Shown here in pieces: positions 1 to 14,000 of a stretch of 64,000 nucleotides of DNA. Below the pieces are notes generated by a model. That model ran no database searches, was not told the DNA's origin, and worked only from the letters and a program-made list of their open reading frames with translations. Origin of the DNA: Antedon mediterranea (Eukaryota > Echinodermata > Crinoidea > Comatulida > Antedonidae). The stretch is taken from positions 1,984,001 to 2,048,000 of the forward strand of contig NC_092672.1 of NCBI RefSeq assembly GCF_964355755.1. The letters run 5' to 3'. The position numbers and the translations under genes are program-made. The stretch's first letter is position 1. Each line of letters opens with the position of its first letter.

Positions 1-2044
1 TATATTTTAAATATTATAAACAAGGAGACTGCAGACAGTTGGTGTACCACTTAATGTCCTTTCCAAAGGACTCAATTAAACTTAAATATAGTACAGCATA
101 GATATATAACCAAATGTAAAAATATAAAGTAACACCGTTGACGCCACTCATCAATATATCGAACATCTATCAAAACAGAGATCTTAAATTTGATAAATAG
201 AGCACGCTGGAATTATATTACCGACGTAAAATAATAAGGACACAAAAAATAAAACGTTCAATAATAATAACGCAATAAAAACGATCAATAAAGATCACAC
301 GACATAATATCGTTGCTCTAATTACTATGAAATACGTAAAGATCAAGTTTCCCCCCATAATTTACGATGCAACATTCAAAACCTATATCACATTTTCAGT
401 TTCATGTAATCCTCTATAGGCTAATACAGGTTGAACAGTGGTGCCTCATGTGAATGCATAGGCCTACAGCACATTGAATCATGTAAACAAAGCTAAGAAA
501 ACATTCTAAACTCGTAGGAATTTCATGTAATTTCAACTAAACAAAAGAAGGGTAACAGGATGAGATTTTGAGTTAAGGAACATCTCATGTGCATAATAAT
601 ATGATCAAAGGTTAATTGCTTATCTGGTCTATTTAGGGACCATGACAAAATTATCTACTGCAGTTACTGCAGTAACTATGATCTTATCTTTAACTATCTT
701 AATTTGTTTACTATCTTAGGAAAGTTGTGAGATACACCATCATATGTTACAACTGCATCATATCGATTGCTTTTTATCAAGTCTATTTAGAGACAAAATG
801 ATTCTACTGCAGTTACTGCAGTAACTATCTTATCCTTACTATCTTAATTTGTTTACTATCTTGCATCATATTAATTATTTCTAACTAATGACAAAATAAA
901 CAGAAGAATAACATGTTTGAAAGTTTGCACTGGGTCGAGTCGGGACTCATTTTCAACAGGAAAAAGTAAACTTATTTATTATTCATCTTTTAACACCTTC
1001 TTCAAAGTACCTTTCCATTAAATGTTGTAAATATATAATGTTTACCTTGCACTACCTTGTTGAACAGAATGTTTTATTTAAAATTTCTTTCAATGAGTAA
1101 TGTAAACATAAGGACTACAATCAAGCGTACCACTTGGTATTCAGAAAGACCCTATGGAACTTGAACAAGTTAAGAATGTATGACCAGTTCTGGCTTACAC
1201 TAACAGATTACAAAAGGGAGTCTTGAGGTGGGTGACAAGAAAAAACATGTTGGCCTAAAGGCAGCAAAATCTTATGAGGTTAAAAAGGAAAAAACACAAT
1301 TGAGGTGAATAAGTGTTAACAGGAATAAATAAAGTTTTTATTATTATTATTATTATAGGTTTTTGGAATGGGTGCAAGGTGAAAAATGAGTCAGAAGATG
1401 GGAAGATATTTACTGGAAGATTATCAAGGGGGGGGGGGGGATGTTCTATAGGGTCAGAGGTTAAGAGGTATAAGGGTTAGGGTTAATAAATAGTTTTAAG
1501 TCATTTCACCCAGTACTATCTTATGCATGGATGATATGAAGTGTTATAAGCACATCGGTTGTCAAAAGCGGTGATGTATATATCGTAACTGTCAGACCTT
1601 GATCATATCTCCTGACTATGTAGTGTGCATAATCAATTATTTTAGTTGATTTATTTAAAATGACACGTTCTTGATTGTCATTCAAAAAAGATTCTGCTTG
1701 AAATTCTTTCATGGATACGACAAAGAAAAAAAAATAGATGAAAAATGGGATACTTGCTAATTAAAATTGACTGTTATAAGAAAAACACTAATTGGAGTTA
1801 GCGGTTGGAGGAAGGACACCAGATGAAACAGCCAAGAAGAGTTTCCAATTACTTAATAATCAGAGATGAAAGAAAAGACCAATTAAAAAGAAGATTGAAA
1901 TAACAATGATAATAATAAAATGGATTTATATAGTGCACATTCCACAACCGTGCTCAAAGCACTTTTTAAAAAATAAAAAAAAATTTCAAAAAAATAATAA
2001 AAAATACATTAAAAAAAAAATGATGCAAAATGTTGTGGGCTTAC
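1..2044. other. AT-rich Musashi intron sequence, no gene seen
   Basis: This should be intron downstream of Musashi exon 5. It holds an imperfect direct duplication (about 620-720 and 775-865, both with CTGCAGTTACTGCAGTAACT), a TTA microsatellite near 1,338 and a G tract at 1428-1440. No exon encoding Musashi RRM2 was found here. Confidence 0.6.
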
Positions 2045-5000
2045 CTTCGGATGGGCACGTTTTGGAAATGCAACTTTTGGATCAACCTGAAAAAAGCAAA
2101 ACATGTATTGTAAATAAAATATTTAGGACCACAACAAAATTGTTTATGTTCTGAGCAAATAACCGATTTTAAACTGTGTGAATAAAAATTCACATTTTCT
2201 TAGCAGTAGAAATGGGAAATTAATGTTTAAATAACTAGTTACATTCAGTGTCATTACATTACATTTTAATGTTAACTTAATAACACCCAATTTACTGGTA
2301 TTTTTTATTTAGTGTACAACAATTTAAGCAATTATCATGCAACAGGCCAAAAACTACAATTCCTATGATTAAAAAAGGTATACCTCATCATAGTTTATTT
2401 TAAGCAACCATTATGAGAATTTACTAATAGCCTTTGCATGATTAATTGCTTCTTTTGTTTATTCAATCTCTTTCTACAGCAGATGCAATAAATAAACATG
2501 GCATGTAGGACAAAGGAACACATAGTAATCAACTGGACACATAGCCCTCTTATTATTCTCCCTTAGTTTACATTCAATATAAACAGTGGGACAACACTAC
2601 AGATGCAAAAAGAGACAACAATTTTTTTTCTTTTTCTTTCACAATCACTAAATCCTTCTATAATTATTATGGTGATACAGTTGACTCTCCCAATAAAAGA
2701 CTCTCTGAAAACCAGAAACTCTCCAAACACCAGACTTTTCTTGAGGTCCGACCGAAAGGTCCTAAATTTCTTTTCTACCATTAAAACCAAATACCAGACT
2801 TTCTAAAAAACCAGCCATATTTGGCCAGCCCAACAGTGTCCGGTATTTGGAGAGTTGATTGCATTATAATATAAAAGAAAGTGTTCATTATACAAACTTT
2901 AAATTATAAACCTGATACACAAGCGAGAGAAAAGTGGATAAAATATAATTAAAGCATCTTAGTAATTATTAATATAATCCATATCAAAACACTTTTTAAG
3001 CATGTTTCTTAAACACAGATAAAACAAGCGCCTACTTAATATTTTGAATAAATAAAATACCTAAATAAGTTAATATTTTATCAATATTTTATTAAGAACG
3101 TTTCAAAAATCATAAAAATTTAATGTTTATTTGATGAATCATCGGACTTAAGAGATTTAACTTTAACAAAAATTAATTGTAGACATTGGATTTTATAAGT
3201 TCTTTTTTTGTGTTATAGGATGTAGAGTTAATTGTAATGAAGCAAATTGCATTGGGTGTGGTCAACCAAGTGGTATTGGGTGTGGTCAACAAAGTGGCAT
3301 TGGGTGTGGTCAACCAAGTGGTATTGGGTGTGGTCAACTACCATTCTTTTACTGCCAACCATTGTTAAGATTGAAAAAATATTTATTATTAAGATTAAAT
3401 TATCAGTTATAGCATGGAGGAATTTCTTCCATGGTTAAAGATTGAAACTATCAGTCTTTATTAAGATTGAAAACTAATCCTTAAAGCAAGGTTACTAATA
3501 ATAAAGCTTTTAATTAAACTTTGTGAAGAAATGACCAAATAAACATAATTACCTTCAATTAAAATATGTATTATTACTGGATTTTTTTTAATTATGTGCT
3601 TGACATTAAAACTGCCCTTAAGATGTAACCTATAATTCATTACACTTATATTAATTATTATTATAACAATAACAATAATCATAATAACAATAATTACAAT
3701 AATTAATAAATACAACAGTAGTAATGACTATAATTTGTATGTGTTTAAATTTTAAATGTAAATATGTATATGTTTGTATGATGTAGTATTTTTAAGCAGA
3801 TATTAGCCCTTGGTGGAATTTGCAGCAATCAAGAAATTGAATTGAATGTCTGAAACTGTATATTATAATTTGGCTTACAAAATATTTGTACATATGTACA
3901 GGTATGTATGGTTGTTTCAACAACCAAATATAGCCTATTCATTTTGTTTGTTCTTGTATACAAAATTTGTAATTTACTATCAGCGCCTCCTTTCTTATAA
4001 ATGTATTCTTACTTTTCAAAAATATACAATCTACTAGTGTAAAATATTGGACTGTAAATAACCTTATCTTAAGAAAACATCTAAAACATGAAATCAGGTG
4101 TAACCGACCATGTTCAGTATAATTTACGACACTTTCGTATTCTGTGGACAGTAAGTTATACTGTACTACTACCTACCAGCACTACATACATTAATATGAT
4201 GATGAAATGACTGACTTAATATTACATGAGAATAAAAATGGACAAATTTCAAAACGGGACCATTTGAATGATTTTGTCTACACTATTAAACGATTGATTG
4301 ACAAAAAAAGTGTGAAGTAACCAAACATGGTAGTTATATGCCCATATATAAATGGTAGTAATATGCCCATATATGGTAGTGATATGAATTCATCATGTCA
4401 ATATATGGGCACATCCCATTCATTTGTCACATAAAGTTTGATAGTGTAGACAGAGCTTTAGGATTCCATTGTACAATTACCATTCATCACTGTACATATT
4501 TTAGCTGCTAGAATGACACTGTTATGTAATGTTAAGTGTGAAAGGAGTCTAATTTGGAAATACATAAAAGTAGCAGTGGTCTATTTGACAAGTCACCTGC
4601 ATTGAGCACAGAAGACCCTTTTTCAAATCTTAGGTTAAGGTCAATTCGTAATTGTTACTGAATTTCCTAATGCTGTTTTCATCAATTGGGCTCATCAAAA
4701 AAAGTGTGCTAACCCTGTTTTCATACAGTAAAAGAAGTTTTACTTTAATCTCATGATTATTCCAACATTAATCTGATACTTTTTCACACACAACAGATGC
4801 ACTTCAGTTTAATCCAAAGGGCTGGTTTACATTGATTAAAGTTACCAATGATTTGAATTGCAGATGAACAACCTCGGGCTAAGAAAAAAAAGGTTGAAGT
4901 TTGCAATGTGACAAAAATGTAATCTCATTGCATAGGTAGGCTTACTTATCGTCTACGTATGTGTTCTCTTGTTTTGGTTAGTCTTTCTTCTCAGTTTTTT

Positions 5001-8000
5001 TCCTTCACCTACTTATGTCTATGAGCTAATGTTCCTTGTGGCAAATTTAACTGGCAACATGACGACATGAATATGTAACACACATTACAGTAGACGATCA
5101 AAGCTTGGACAGTATATTCGATGTCTATAATTCTAAATTAACTTAAATTTAGTGTACTACGTTAAGCTTCAATAAATGTTATAGGTGTGATATTACAGTT
5201 TTCGACTTGTATCTCTATATAGGAACAGTGTCATTCTATTCCTGTTCATTCAGGAATTTCAACAATTATGGTTTCCAAATTATCAACGGACTGTCTAATC
5301 TGTAAACATCATTACATTAGCTTATTGATAAAAATACTATTAGTTTGTTTTAGAGATAACGCCAAATCTATCACTAGGTTATTGTGTACACTCAATTGAA
5401 CAAAGACAAGTTCAGAACATCATAAAATGTTTGAAACAAAGAAATACAACAACTCTTATCATAAACATTACTTTTCTCTTCTTTTTCACCACACCAATAG
5501 AGAATGTAGGTTTAAAGGTCATAAGAACACTTAACCGACCACCCATTTCTCCTCACATTTTTTTTAGAAAAGAGAACCGAGAGAATTTATTAACACTGAA
5601 TAAATCTATTATTAGTCAAAACTCCCACAGTGCCCAGTGTGTGACAGACAGTGGCTATGTGTACTAGTACACCGGGGTAACCCCCCTCCCCCCACTCGTC
5701 TTGAAGGATGTACTAGGTTCTTTAAAGTGCACATGAGCTAGATGTGTACACTGGACCTCTGATTTATAGTCCTTATCGGAGAAGACTCGTTCTACCACCA
5801 CAACCATGGAGCGACTGAGCCTCGAACCGTTGCCTATGTTATGTGGCTATGTAATTGCGATTCCACTGTATTAATGGCATGGCCACGCACTCACCAAACC
5901 TTCACTCGTAGTATGTCTAGTTCCACTACCACGCCAACCACCCTCACACACTGTTACATTTACCCCTTAATTCTCTTACCTTTTTACTATCTACTTCATG
6001 TTTGACCTCTGCTAAAACATTATTGACGGAGTTGGGGTCAGAAAATGTTACAAAACCGAATCCCCTGAAAATACATAAAGAAAAATACGACTTTAAATAC
6101 TTAAAACAAATAAATAGATTAATGACCAACAAATGTATTAATGTTTATTGGACACAACTCATATATTCAGATTTTTATATCATACATACAAGAACTACAA
6201 AAAAAATTAAGAAAATACATTATTTTTGCATTAAAAAAGTATTAAAATCACATAAATTGTACAACATTCAAATATTGCAGAAAATAAAATGCCAAATTGT
6301 AATAAAAAAAAATTAGTCTATGTGTCAATATTTAACTATAAAGTTAGTTTATTGTATGGCATGGAAACAGTGTGGCCTTTTGACTGTCATTGGTCTATCT
6401 TTTTGGAATGAGGATTGGAATGATATGAGATGGAGAAAGTAAAAAAAATACATATTCAACAACATTTATTGTAAATTTCTTTAAAAGTAGAAAAACATGA
6501 ATACAATTATACAGTAGTAAGTAATATCAAGAAAGTGGCCGAGCGGTTAAGACAGTGGAACCGTAATTACGTAGCCATAACATCGGCAGGGGTTCGAGGC
6601 TCACTCACTCCATGGTTCTGGTGGTAGAACGAGTCTTCTCGGATAAGGACTATAAACCGTAGGTCCAGTGTACACATCTAGCTCGTGTGCACTTTAAAGA
6701 ACCTAGTACATCTTTCGAGACGAGTAGGGGGTTACCCCGGTGTATTAGTACATCACAGCCACTGATCACCAACTGGGCCCTCTGGGAGACCAGTCTTTGA
6801 CTGAAGAGGTTACCCAGTATAAATATATATTTCAATCAATTCAATAAAAAAAAAAAGATTCACCAAAATACACCTCCTTTGACCTATCCCCTAGGCTATT
6901 TGATCCATCCTTATTCAATTAACCAATCAACTTGTTTGTACCATAACAAACACAATACCTGTCAACATTTTTAGAACAATAGGCACAAACACAGCTAGTG
7001 ACATACTATGAAGTGGCTATTTCAATGGGACATTGATCTCCCTTTATAACTAAGTAAAAATCTAAACACTTTGAGAATGGTTACTAATAGACTACAACTA
7101 AATGGTCAAAACGAAGATAAAAAGTTAGAAAATACATCTACTTGTTTTTATTGATTAGTAACACCTGCTGAGAATATAACTGTAAAGTTTTACTACTGCT
7201 GTGTTGAAATAGAATAGTGTATTATGTTTAAGATGTTCTAGGGCTGTCTACTGAGTACAGTTTATTGATCCACTCTCTCTAATGTGTGAAAAGAATACAA
7301 AGGTAATCGATGAAGCCGGTAGGATTTTAAAGTTCTTAGTTCTATGGGAAATCATTTCTACAAACAGTACTAAAGAGATGATTCACGTAGCTTTAGAGCT
7401 AGCTTGATTTAGTACTAGTGGTAGGGTAGGGTAGTTATCAACCACTTCAGCAGGGCTAACCAATGTTTTTGGTGGTATGGCCAGGGTATCGACATAAATT
7501 ACTAGCCTAATGATATCATTAAAGCATTTTAGTTTTGTTCAGTTTGGGCAAGGAAAATGCCACGCGAGCAAATAACAGCTTTAAACTAATGTACCATGGG
7601 TAAGAACAAAATCGTACAATGTCTTGCTAGATTAATATCAAGAAAAGACAAACGAAATCACTAGCCTAGCTGGCAACGTTTATTACAGTAGGTGCTGTAA
7701 CAAGTATAGCAAACAAACAGTTATTAAACAACACTGCAGGGAATTTGACGATTGAAGAAATATATTCGTCAAAAAAAACAATTGATTCACTTAAGTGGTA
7801 ACTTATTCATTAGAGCTTTTAGCCTAGCTAGTAAAATGAATCAATCTTATTATTCCTTGACTACTGCTGTCGAGGCCAGCAAGTTACTTGCGAAATTCCA
7901 ATAATGTTTATGAACAGAATCAAGTACAAATACTGTCTTGAGGCCCTTAATAAGTTGTGAGCTTTTTAATTTAAAACGCATCATTTGTGTTGTATTAAGC

Positions 8001-11000
8001 AAACTGTTTGCCATTTCTCATTTGGAAAACAAAATGATTTGAATCGTATAGTTGAAAGTATAATCATCAAAGAATTCTTCTTTGTTTTTTCTCTGATGTT
8101 TTATCATTTGACTGTTTTTATGTATGATTTGTATGATGCATGCATGCATAAAACATTATTTTTTATGAGTTTTTAAAAATTGTGTTTTTATTTAAATTAA
8201 AGCATAATACAGAATAAATACTGTAAACGAAACATGTATTAAAAAATTGAAGGTTGAGAATTCAAATTCAGACATAATTTGTATTGATAAATTGAACATT
8301 TTTGAAAAACCAAAAATTAGCTGAAACCTAACCTTGGCAGTTTTGCTATTGTAGCTAAAAACCAGATGAATATTTTTAATAATATAATTTGTATTGTTTT
8401 ATTGGAAACCATAATTCTCTCTCTATTAATGTTACTATAACTTTAACAGGAACAATCAATTTTGTCAGGTGAATACACTTTTATCCAATTTTTATGACAA
8501 TGTTTTCTAAATTTATATTTTTTTTTTACTGCCATCTTTTAACCTTTTTATGTAATTTTTGTATTTTACCCCTTGGTGTCGTACTATTTGTATATTAACC
8601 ATTTCTGCTAATGTTTTATATGCGTAACAAGCAAAACAGTTTTCGAGCCAGAGTGCTTGACAAAATAAAAAAATTGAATTGAACAAATAGAGTATCGTAC
8701 GCACCACACTTTTTCCTTAACATAATTAGTATTGTTTTATTGGAAACCATAATTCTTACTTCATTAATGTTATTATAACTTTATTACAAGATCAGACAGG
8801 AACAGTCAGTAAATAAATAGGAATAACAACGACGGAATAAAATAATTGAATTGAATTATAATAGAGTATCGTACACAACACACCTTCAGCATGGATAACA
8901 AAGCAGCATCCATGGCATAATTATAGTAGGAAAGCCACAATCCTGGTTCCTGAGCTCAAGGCTACTGGGTAATTTCTTAGTTGTGTTTGTGATTTCCTAT
9001 TGCAAGGGAGCAATCATTCATAACTATTCTTTTCTTGTTTCCTTGGCTGTCATTGCACTTTTATAAAAGACTGGATTTGTTAAAGTTCATTGAACATGCA
9101 GAATTAGCTGCATTAGTACTATTCCAGTAAACAATTCACCAAGGAAAACGTTTTAAAGACAATGTATAGACTTTTTCTATATCACACTCACAGACCAAAG
9201 GCCTATTGGAAATTCAAGCAATGTTCCCACCACAAAGCTCTGTCTACACTATCAACCTTTATGTGCCATGCTCAATAATATGGATAATGTCATATCACTA
9301 CCAAATTTAGGCACATCAAACATTTTTTGTCAAACTAATTTGATAGTGTAGACAGAGCTTAAGAAAAGGCAACTTTAGATATCTTAACAACAAAACGTAA
9401 TATTTTTTTTCTTCAAAATGTTAATTTTATAATTGAAATGTAAATCACTAGATTTAGCAAAATAATATACTTTAAAAAAATGTAAAAAACCATTTCATAT
9501 ATAACATTTCTTAATAAACAAATAAATTATTCATTTTTTTTCATTTTCAATTCAATTTTCCGGTGTAAACTTACTTAAAGACATGACTCAGTTATTTTGA
9601 TTTCTCTATGCATTGAAGATGCTGAATTATTAAAGCAGAGACGATAGTATTGACATTTACACGAGAGGTTTGTGAAATTCGCAGTGTACTGTTCTCTTGT
9701 ATAGGTCATGATGTAGTTTCACATGTAGTACAGCCAGTCAATCTTAATCATGGTTACAACATCCCTAACATAAATATTTGGCAATATTTGATTAACTTCA
9801 ATTTTGTATGATTATGTGATAATATTTACTGTAGGTTTTCATTTATTAAGTTAAGGTTAAAAGATGTACAATTTATTTTGTCAGAGGATTGCTCAATGTT
9901 AAAGAAAGGTTCATTTTTTTTGTAACTTATAAAAAGTTAAATTAGATGAAAAACCACCGTTAACTGTAAATTCATACGGCATAAAATTTACATAATAAAG
10001 AATAAATTTATAATTCATATTTTTCTACATTTTCAAATTAAATTTTCTTCTTTTTGACATGAACCATATAAAAACAAAAATCATAGCTATATAAAGATGA
10101 TTAAAGCTAAGGCCGTGACTCTCTCGGTCACAAAACAGATCAAATTTTACACACCGGCGTACTCTCGCGAAGACTTATATCCCTTCGTCACATTATCCCG
10201 GAGTCTAATACGGCGTTTTAAAGCTATTCATTTTCTTGATGAACTTCATTAATGATCCCCAGTAATCTAAGAATTACTAGCTCTAGGGATCTTCTTGAAA
10301 GTTATCAAACGTGGTGGACTTCACCAGCCAGCCTGTGATGCTCCACTATTGAGAACATTGTACGATGATAAATTACTATAATAATGCATGGAATTTCATG
10401 TTCGTAAAGTAGTGCACAGCCATGCAATCATTATAATGTGAAGATGAACATTACTAAAGAAATCATCTTTTTCGAAATTGCTGCTAAACTGTGGTGGATT
10501 ATACAATACTTTAAAAAAAAATATAATATCGTCGTAGGTGTGAGGTTATTATCAGGACACAGGAGTGGGCAGTTGGTTGAAACTTCACAACCCAACATCG
10601 GATATAAATATATAAAGCTCTGTCTATACTATCAAACTAGTTTGACAAAAAAAAGGTGATATCCCAAAATGTGTATGGGCAAATCACATTTTGTTGTCAC
10701 ATAAAGTTTTATAGTGTAGACAGAGCTCAAGACCAGTATATTAATTGTTGTCTGTATAAGTATATTGTTTATGAACTTGTCGACAAAACAAATTACAATG
10801 TTCAGGAAATTGAATTTTATTTGCAGATATTCTTCCAGTTACTTTCAGATCATGTTTCAACATCCGTTTCTATTATGGTTTCACTTGATTTAATGACTTT
10901 CTTAACATCTAACATTTTTTAGTTTCATGATTATTGAAAATTGAAATGTATTGTATTGTACAGAGTACTATAGCTATCAGAACAAGGGGACCAGTGGCGT

Positions 11001-14000
11001 GACAGCTATTAGCACTTACTTGCTAAACCCAGAGAGCTTAAGAGTATGACCAGCCCCCTAGGAGTTGCTAAACCCAGAGGCCCCAGAGCTTAAAGGGCCC
11101 CTGAGCATGAACAGCTCACTGCAATTACCCAGCGTTATAGGCCCATACAGTAGGACCTGTACCTCCTGTGTCAAAGAAAGTCATGTCTCGGGTCCATTCT
11201 ATTGTCGCCATAGATTGACTTATACATTTGTACTTCTATGAATGGATGATTAGTTGGGAACATGAATGCTAGTTGATCATACCCAGTACCGTTTGATCGT
11301 ACGATCATTCGGGAAAAAACCTCGCCACTAAAGGGGACATGTTGCACTTTTACCTCTGTGAATCAGGCAATGAATCACCATAGATTAATTGTTGTTAAAA
11401 TGTTTCTTTGTGTTAATTTTGCAAGGTGTTTCAATAGAGTTCCTCCATACTTAATCCCTTTGTAGAGATACTCAAAACAAATAAATCATTATCATTAGGC
11501 AACACAACACAATTCAATTAATTGTATGCGTTGTATTTGTATATTTATACGGTACCGTTCTTATTTTTGTTTGAATTATTATTATTATTTTAGGGGTCAA
11601 TGTGAGACAAGTTCTACTTCTAATTTTGATCCCTAAGATGGTCTTATATTAATTGTTTATGATTGTTTATTGTAATATTGTTTGTTATATATTGTGACCA
11701 TCTTAAATAAATGTATTATTGAATTGAATTGAACACATCTGCAGGTTTCTTAATTGTGACTATTGTAATGTTGCTATTAAGTATTATTATAAACAAACCA
11801 TTGAATGTATTTAATCTAATTGAGATGTATGTCTAATTGAATGCGACAAATATATTGTCTTTATTATAAATTGTTTTCATTCATAGATCTCCACAAACCT
11901 TTCACTTAACAAAGACATTTAATAATTCATAAATAATATTTAATTGAAGAAACGTATTGATTCTGTTAAGGACAGCTCAAGTCTTGAATAAAACATGGCA
12001 CATCGATAGATTTAAAAAACGATGACTTAATTAAAATGTTATAATATCGACCGAACAATTACTTGATTATTTTCAACATTTAAATAAATAGAATTGAATT
12101 CCTATATCAACGCAATGAAAAATTAGTTTTTAACTATCAAACAAAAATGTTAATTCATAAAATAAAATTAATTTGTCATTTAATACTGAATTAATTATAT
12201 TTTATTTATTTTTGATATTGCTGAATATATTTTAATTGAAGGTTTTAGGATGTATTGAGGTCAATGGTATGAATATTTTCTCATATCCACTTTATAGTCG
12301 TCGACCAGTTTAAATGCCAATTTACACAGAAAATATATTGAAACTATTATTTCTTATGACCAGTTTCACAAATTGTGGAGAAGACGGGCAGTTGAGTGGA
12401 AACCTGCTCAGTACATATTATATTCTACGTGGGGCAAGGTACATGCTTTCGGGTATTGCTAAACCCCGCAAACCTCCAAGAAATACATAGCAAACCCCAC
12501 CGAACCAACATAAAAGTGATTGAATCATGTAGTGTACAACCCACTGGGTATATCCATATAAAAAAATATTAAATTTCTACTGTTAACTACTTATTTTTGG
12601 GGTAAAACATAATTTTTTGGTCAAAAATGATTGCTAAACCCTGCAAACCTCCAATCTTACAGTAGAGTACTATTTTATCTTTTCCTACCATTCCCTCCCG
12701 CCCCCCCCCCCACCCCTTCCTCTAAACTTTTCTGGCTAACATCACTGTGCCAGTATATATATAACTAATTAAATTATGTAGCCTACTGAATTTCTAAATC
12801 GCAATAAATGAATTAAGTCTTAAGTAAGCTGCTTAAATGTCAATATTAATTAAAACATTTTTTATTCATGATGCAGAACATGTCATTCATTAAACAAAGA
12901 CAACAAAGGCTTAATACGCATCCATGGAGCCAGATGTGGGCATGAGTCTTATCACAAAATGTGCTATTTATTCAGATGTGTCACCAATTTAACATATTAT
13001 AACCTTTGATTTTTATCATCTGTATCATTTAAAAACTACTACTAGTTTACATGACAAACAAAATATGACGACAGATTGTTTTTATTTATATATTTTTGTT
13101 TTCTTTCATTATTTTGCTCATTTGTTTTAGTTTGGTTGCACCACTAACGACAGTGTGTGCCATTGATAAAAAAGTTATGACCAATAAATAAATAATAAAT
13201 AATACAACATGCATTGATTAAAACAGTTCATAATAGAAATGACCCAAAACAACCTTTTTCGCAACATGATTATATTTTACCGCACCATTTGAATTTAGTT
13301 TTTGGGAGTATGTGAAACAAACAAATAATAAATTTCCAATGGCCGAAAGATTTCATTTTTGGTAGCTAACAAAGCTGCATTAACATATTAACTATAAAAC
13401 AATTGTAACCAGGAAGGACATTCTAAAATCTGTTAACAAAAAGAAAGTTTTGAGGTTATGAATGAGCCAGACACAAATTAAAGGTGTTTCAATGAAAACA
13501 CAAGGTCAAAATACTACAAATAACTAATTCCTGGAAGACTACATTCAACCATGATTTAACAGACAATATGGTATACTGTACTGTAAACTGCAGACTTACT
13601 ATTATTATAGGCAAAACCATGAGAATATATATTTATTGTAGTTAACTTTTTAAGTAAAATAAGATTTCCGACATTCTCAGGGCGTGGTCGTACTGGTCCA
13701 TCATGTTACAGGGGTATTATATACTGTATATAATTAAATTGTAAAGGTTAAAAAAATTGAAAATCATAAATACAAATCTATCTTTATGACAGAGTTTAAT
13801 CCCGATATTGAAATATTATATCAAAGATATTTTTGCAAGATCAAAACAAATATTAAAGAATACCCCAAACAATACAATAAATCTAATACTATAATTATAA
13901 TATATTATATTTCCATTCAATATTTTTATAGAAATTTGCATAAAATTTGCATATAAGATGAGATATAGATGCATATTTGATCACTTACCTTGAGCGTTTG

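Larger units (their letters stand above)
2087..5979. other. Musashi intron 4, repeats and AT-rich DNA
   Basis: Besides the elements listed separately I see only AT-rich intronic sequence, including an ATT/ATA-rich stretch at about 3,650-3,720. No additional exon with convincing coding potential was found. Confidence 0.6.
6857..13988. other. large Musashi intron 3, mostly AT-rich DNA
   Basis: Contains MITE copies (listed), a local duplication at 8.38-8.88 kb, a retroposon-like tail ending in GAATTGAATTGAA near 11,725, and twin GCTAAACCC.GCAAACCTCCAA segments near 12,448 and 12,630. No gene was seen on either strand. Confidence 0.6.

Noticed and set aside
6535-6610. tRNA-Leu/Ser gene
   Set aside because: Only A and B boxes match; stems do not pair, and the sequence runs into the SINE body shared by three other copies.
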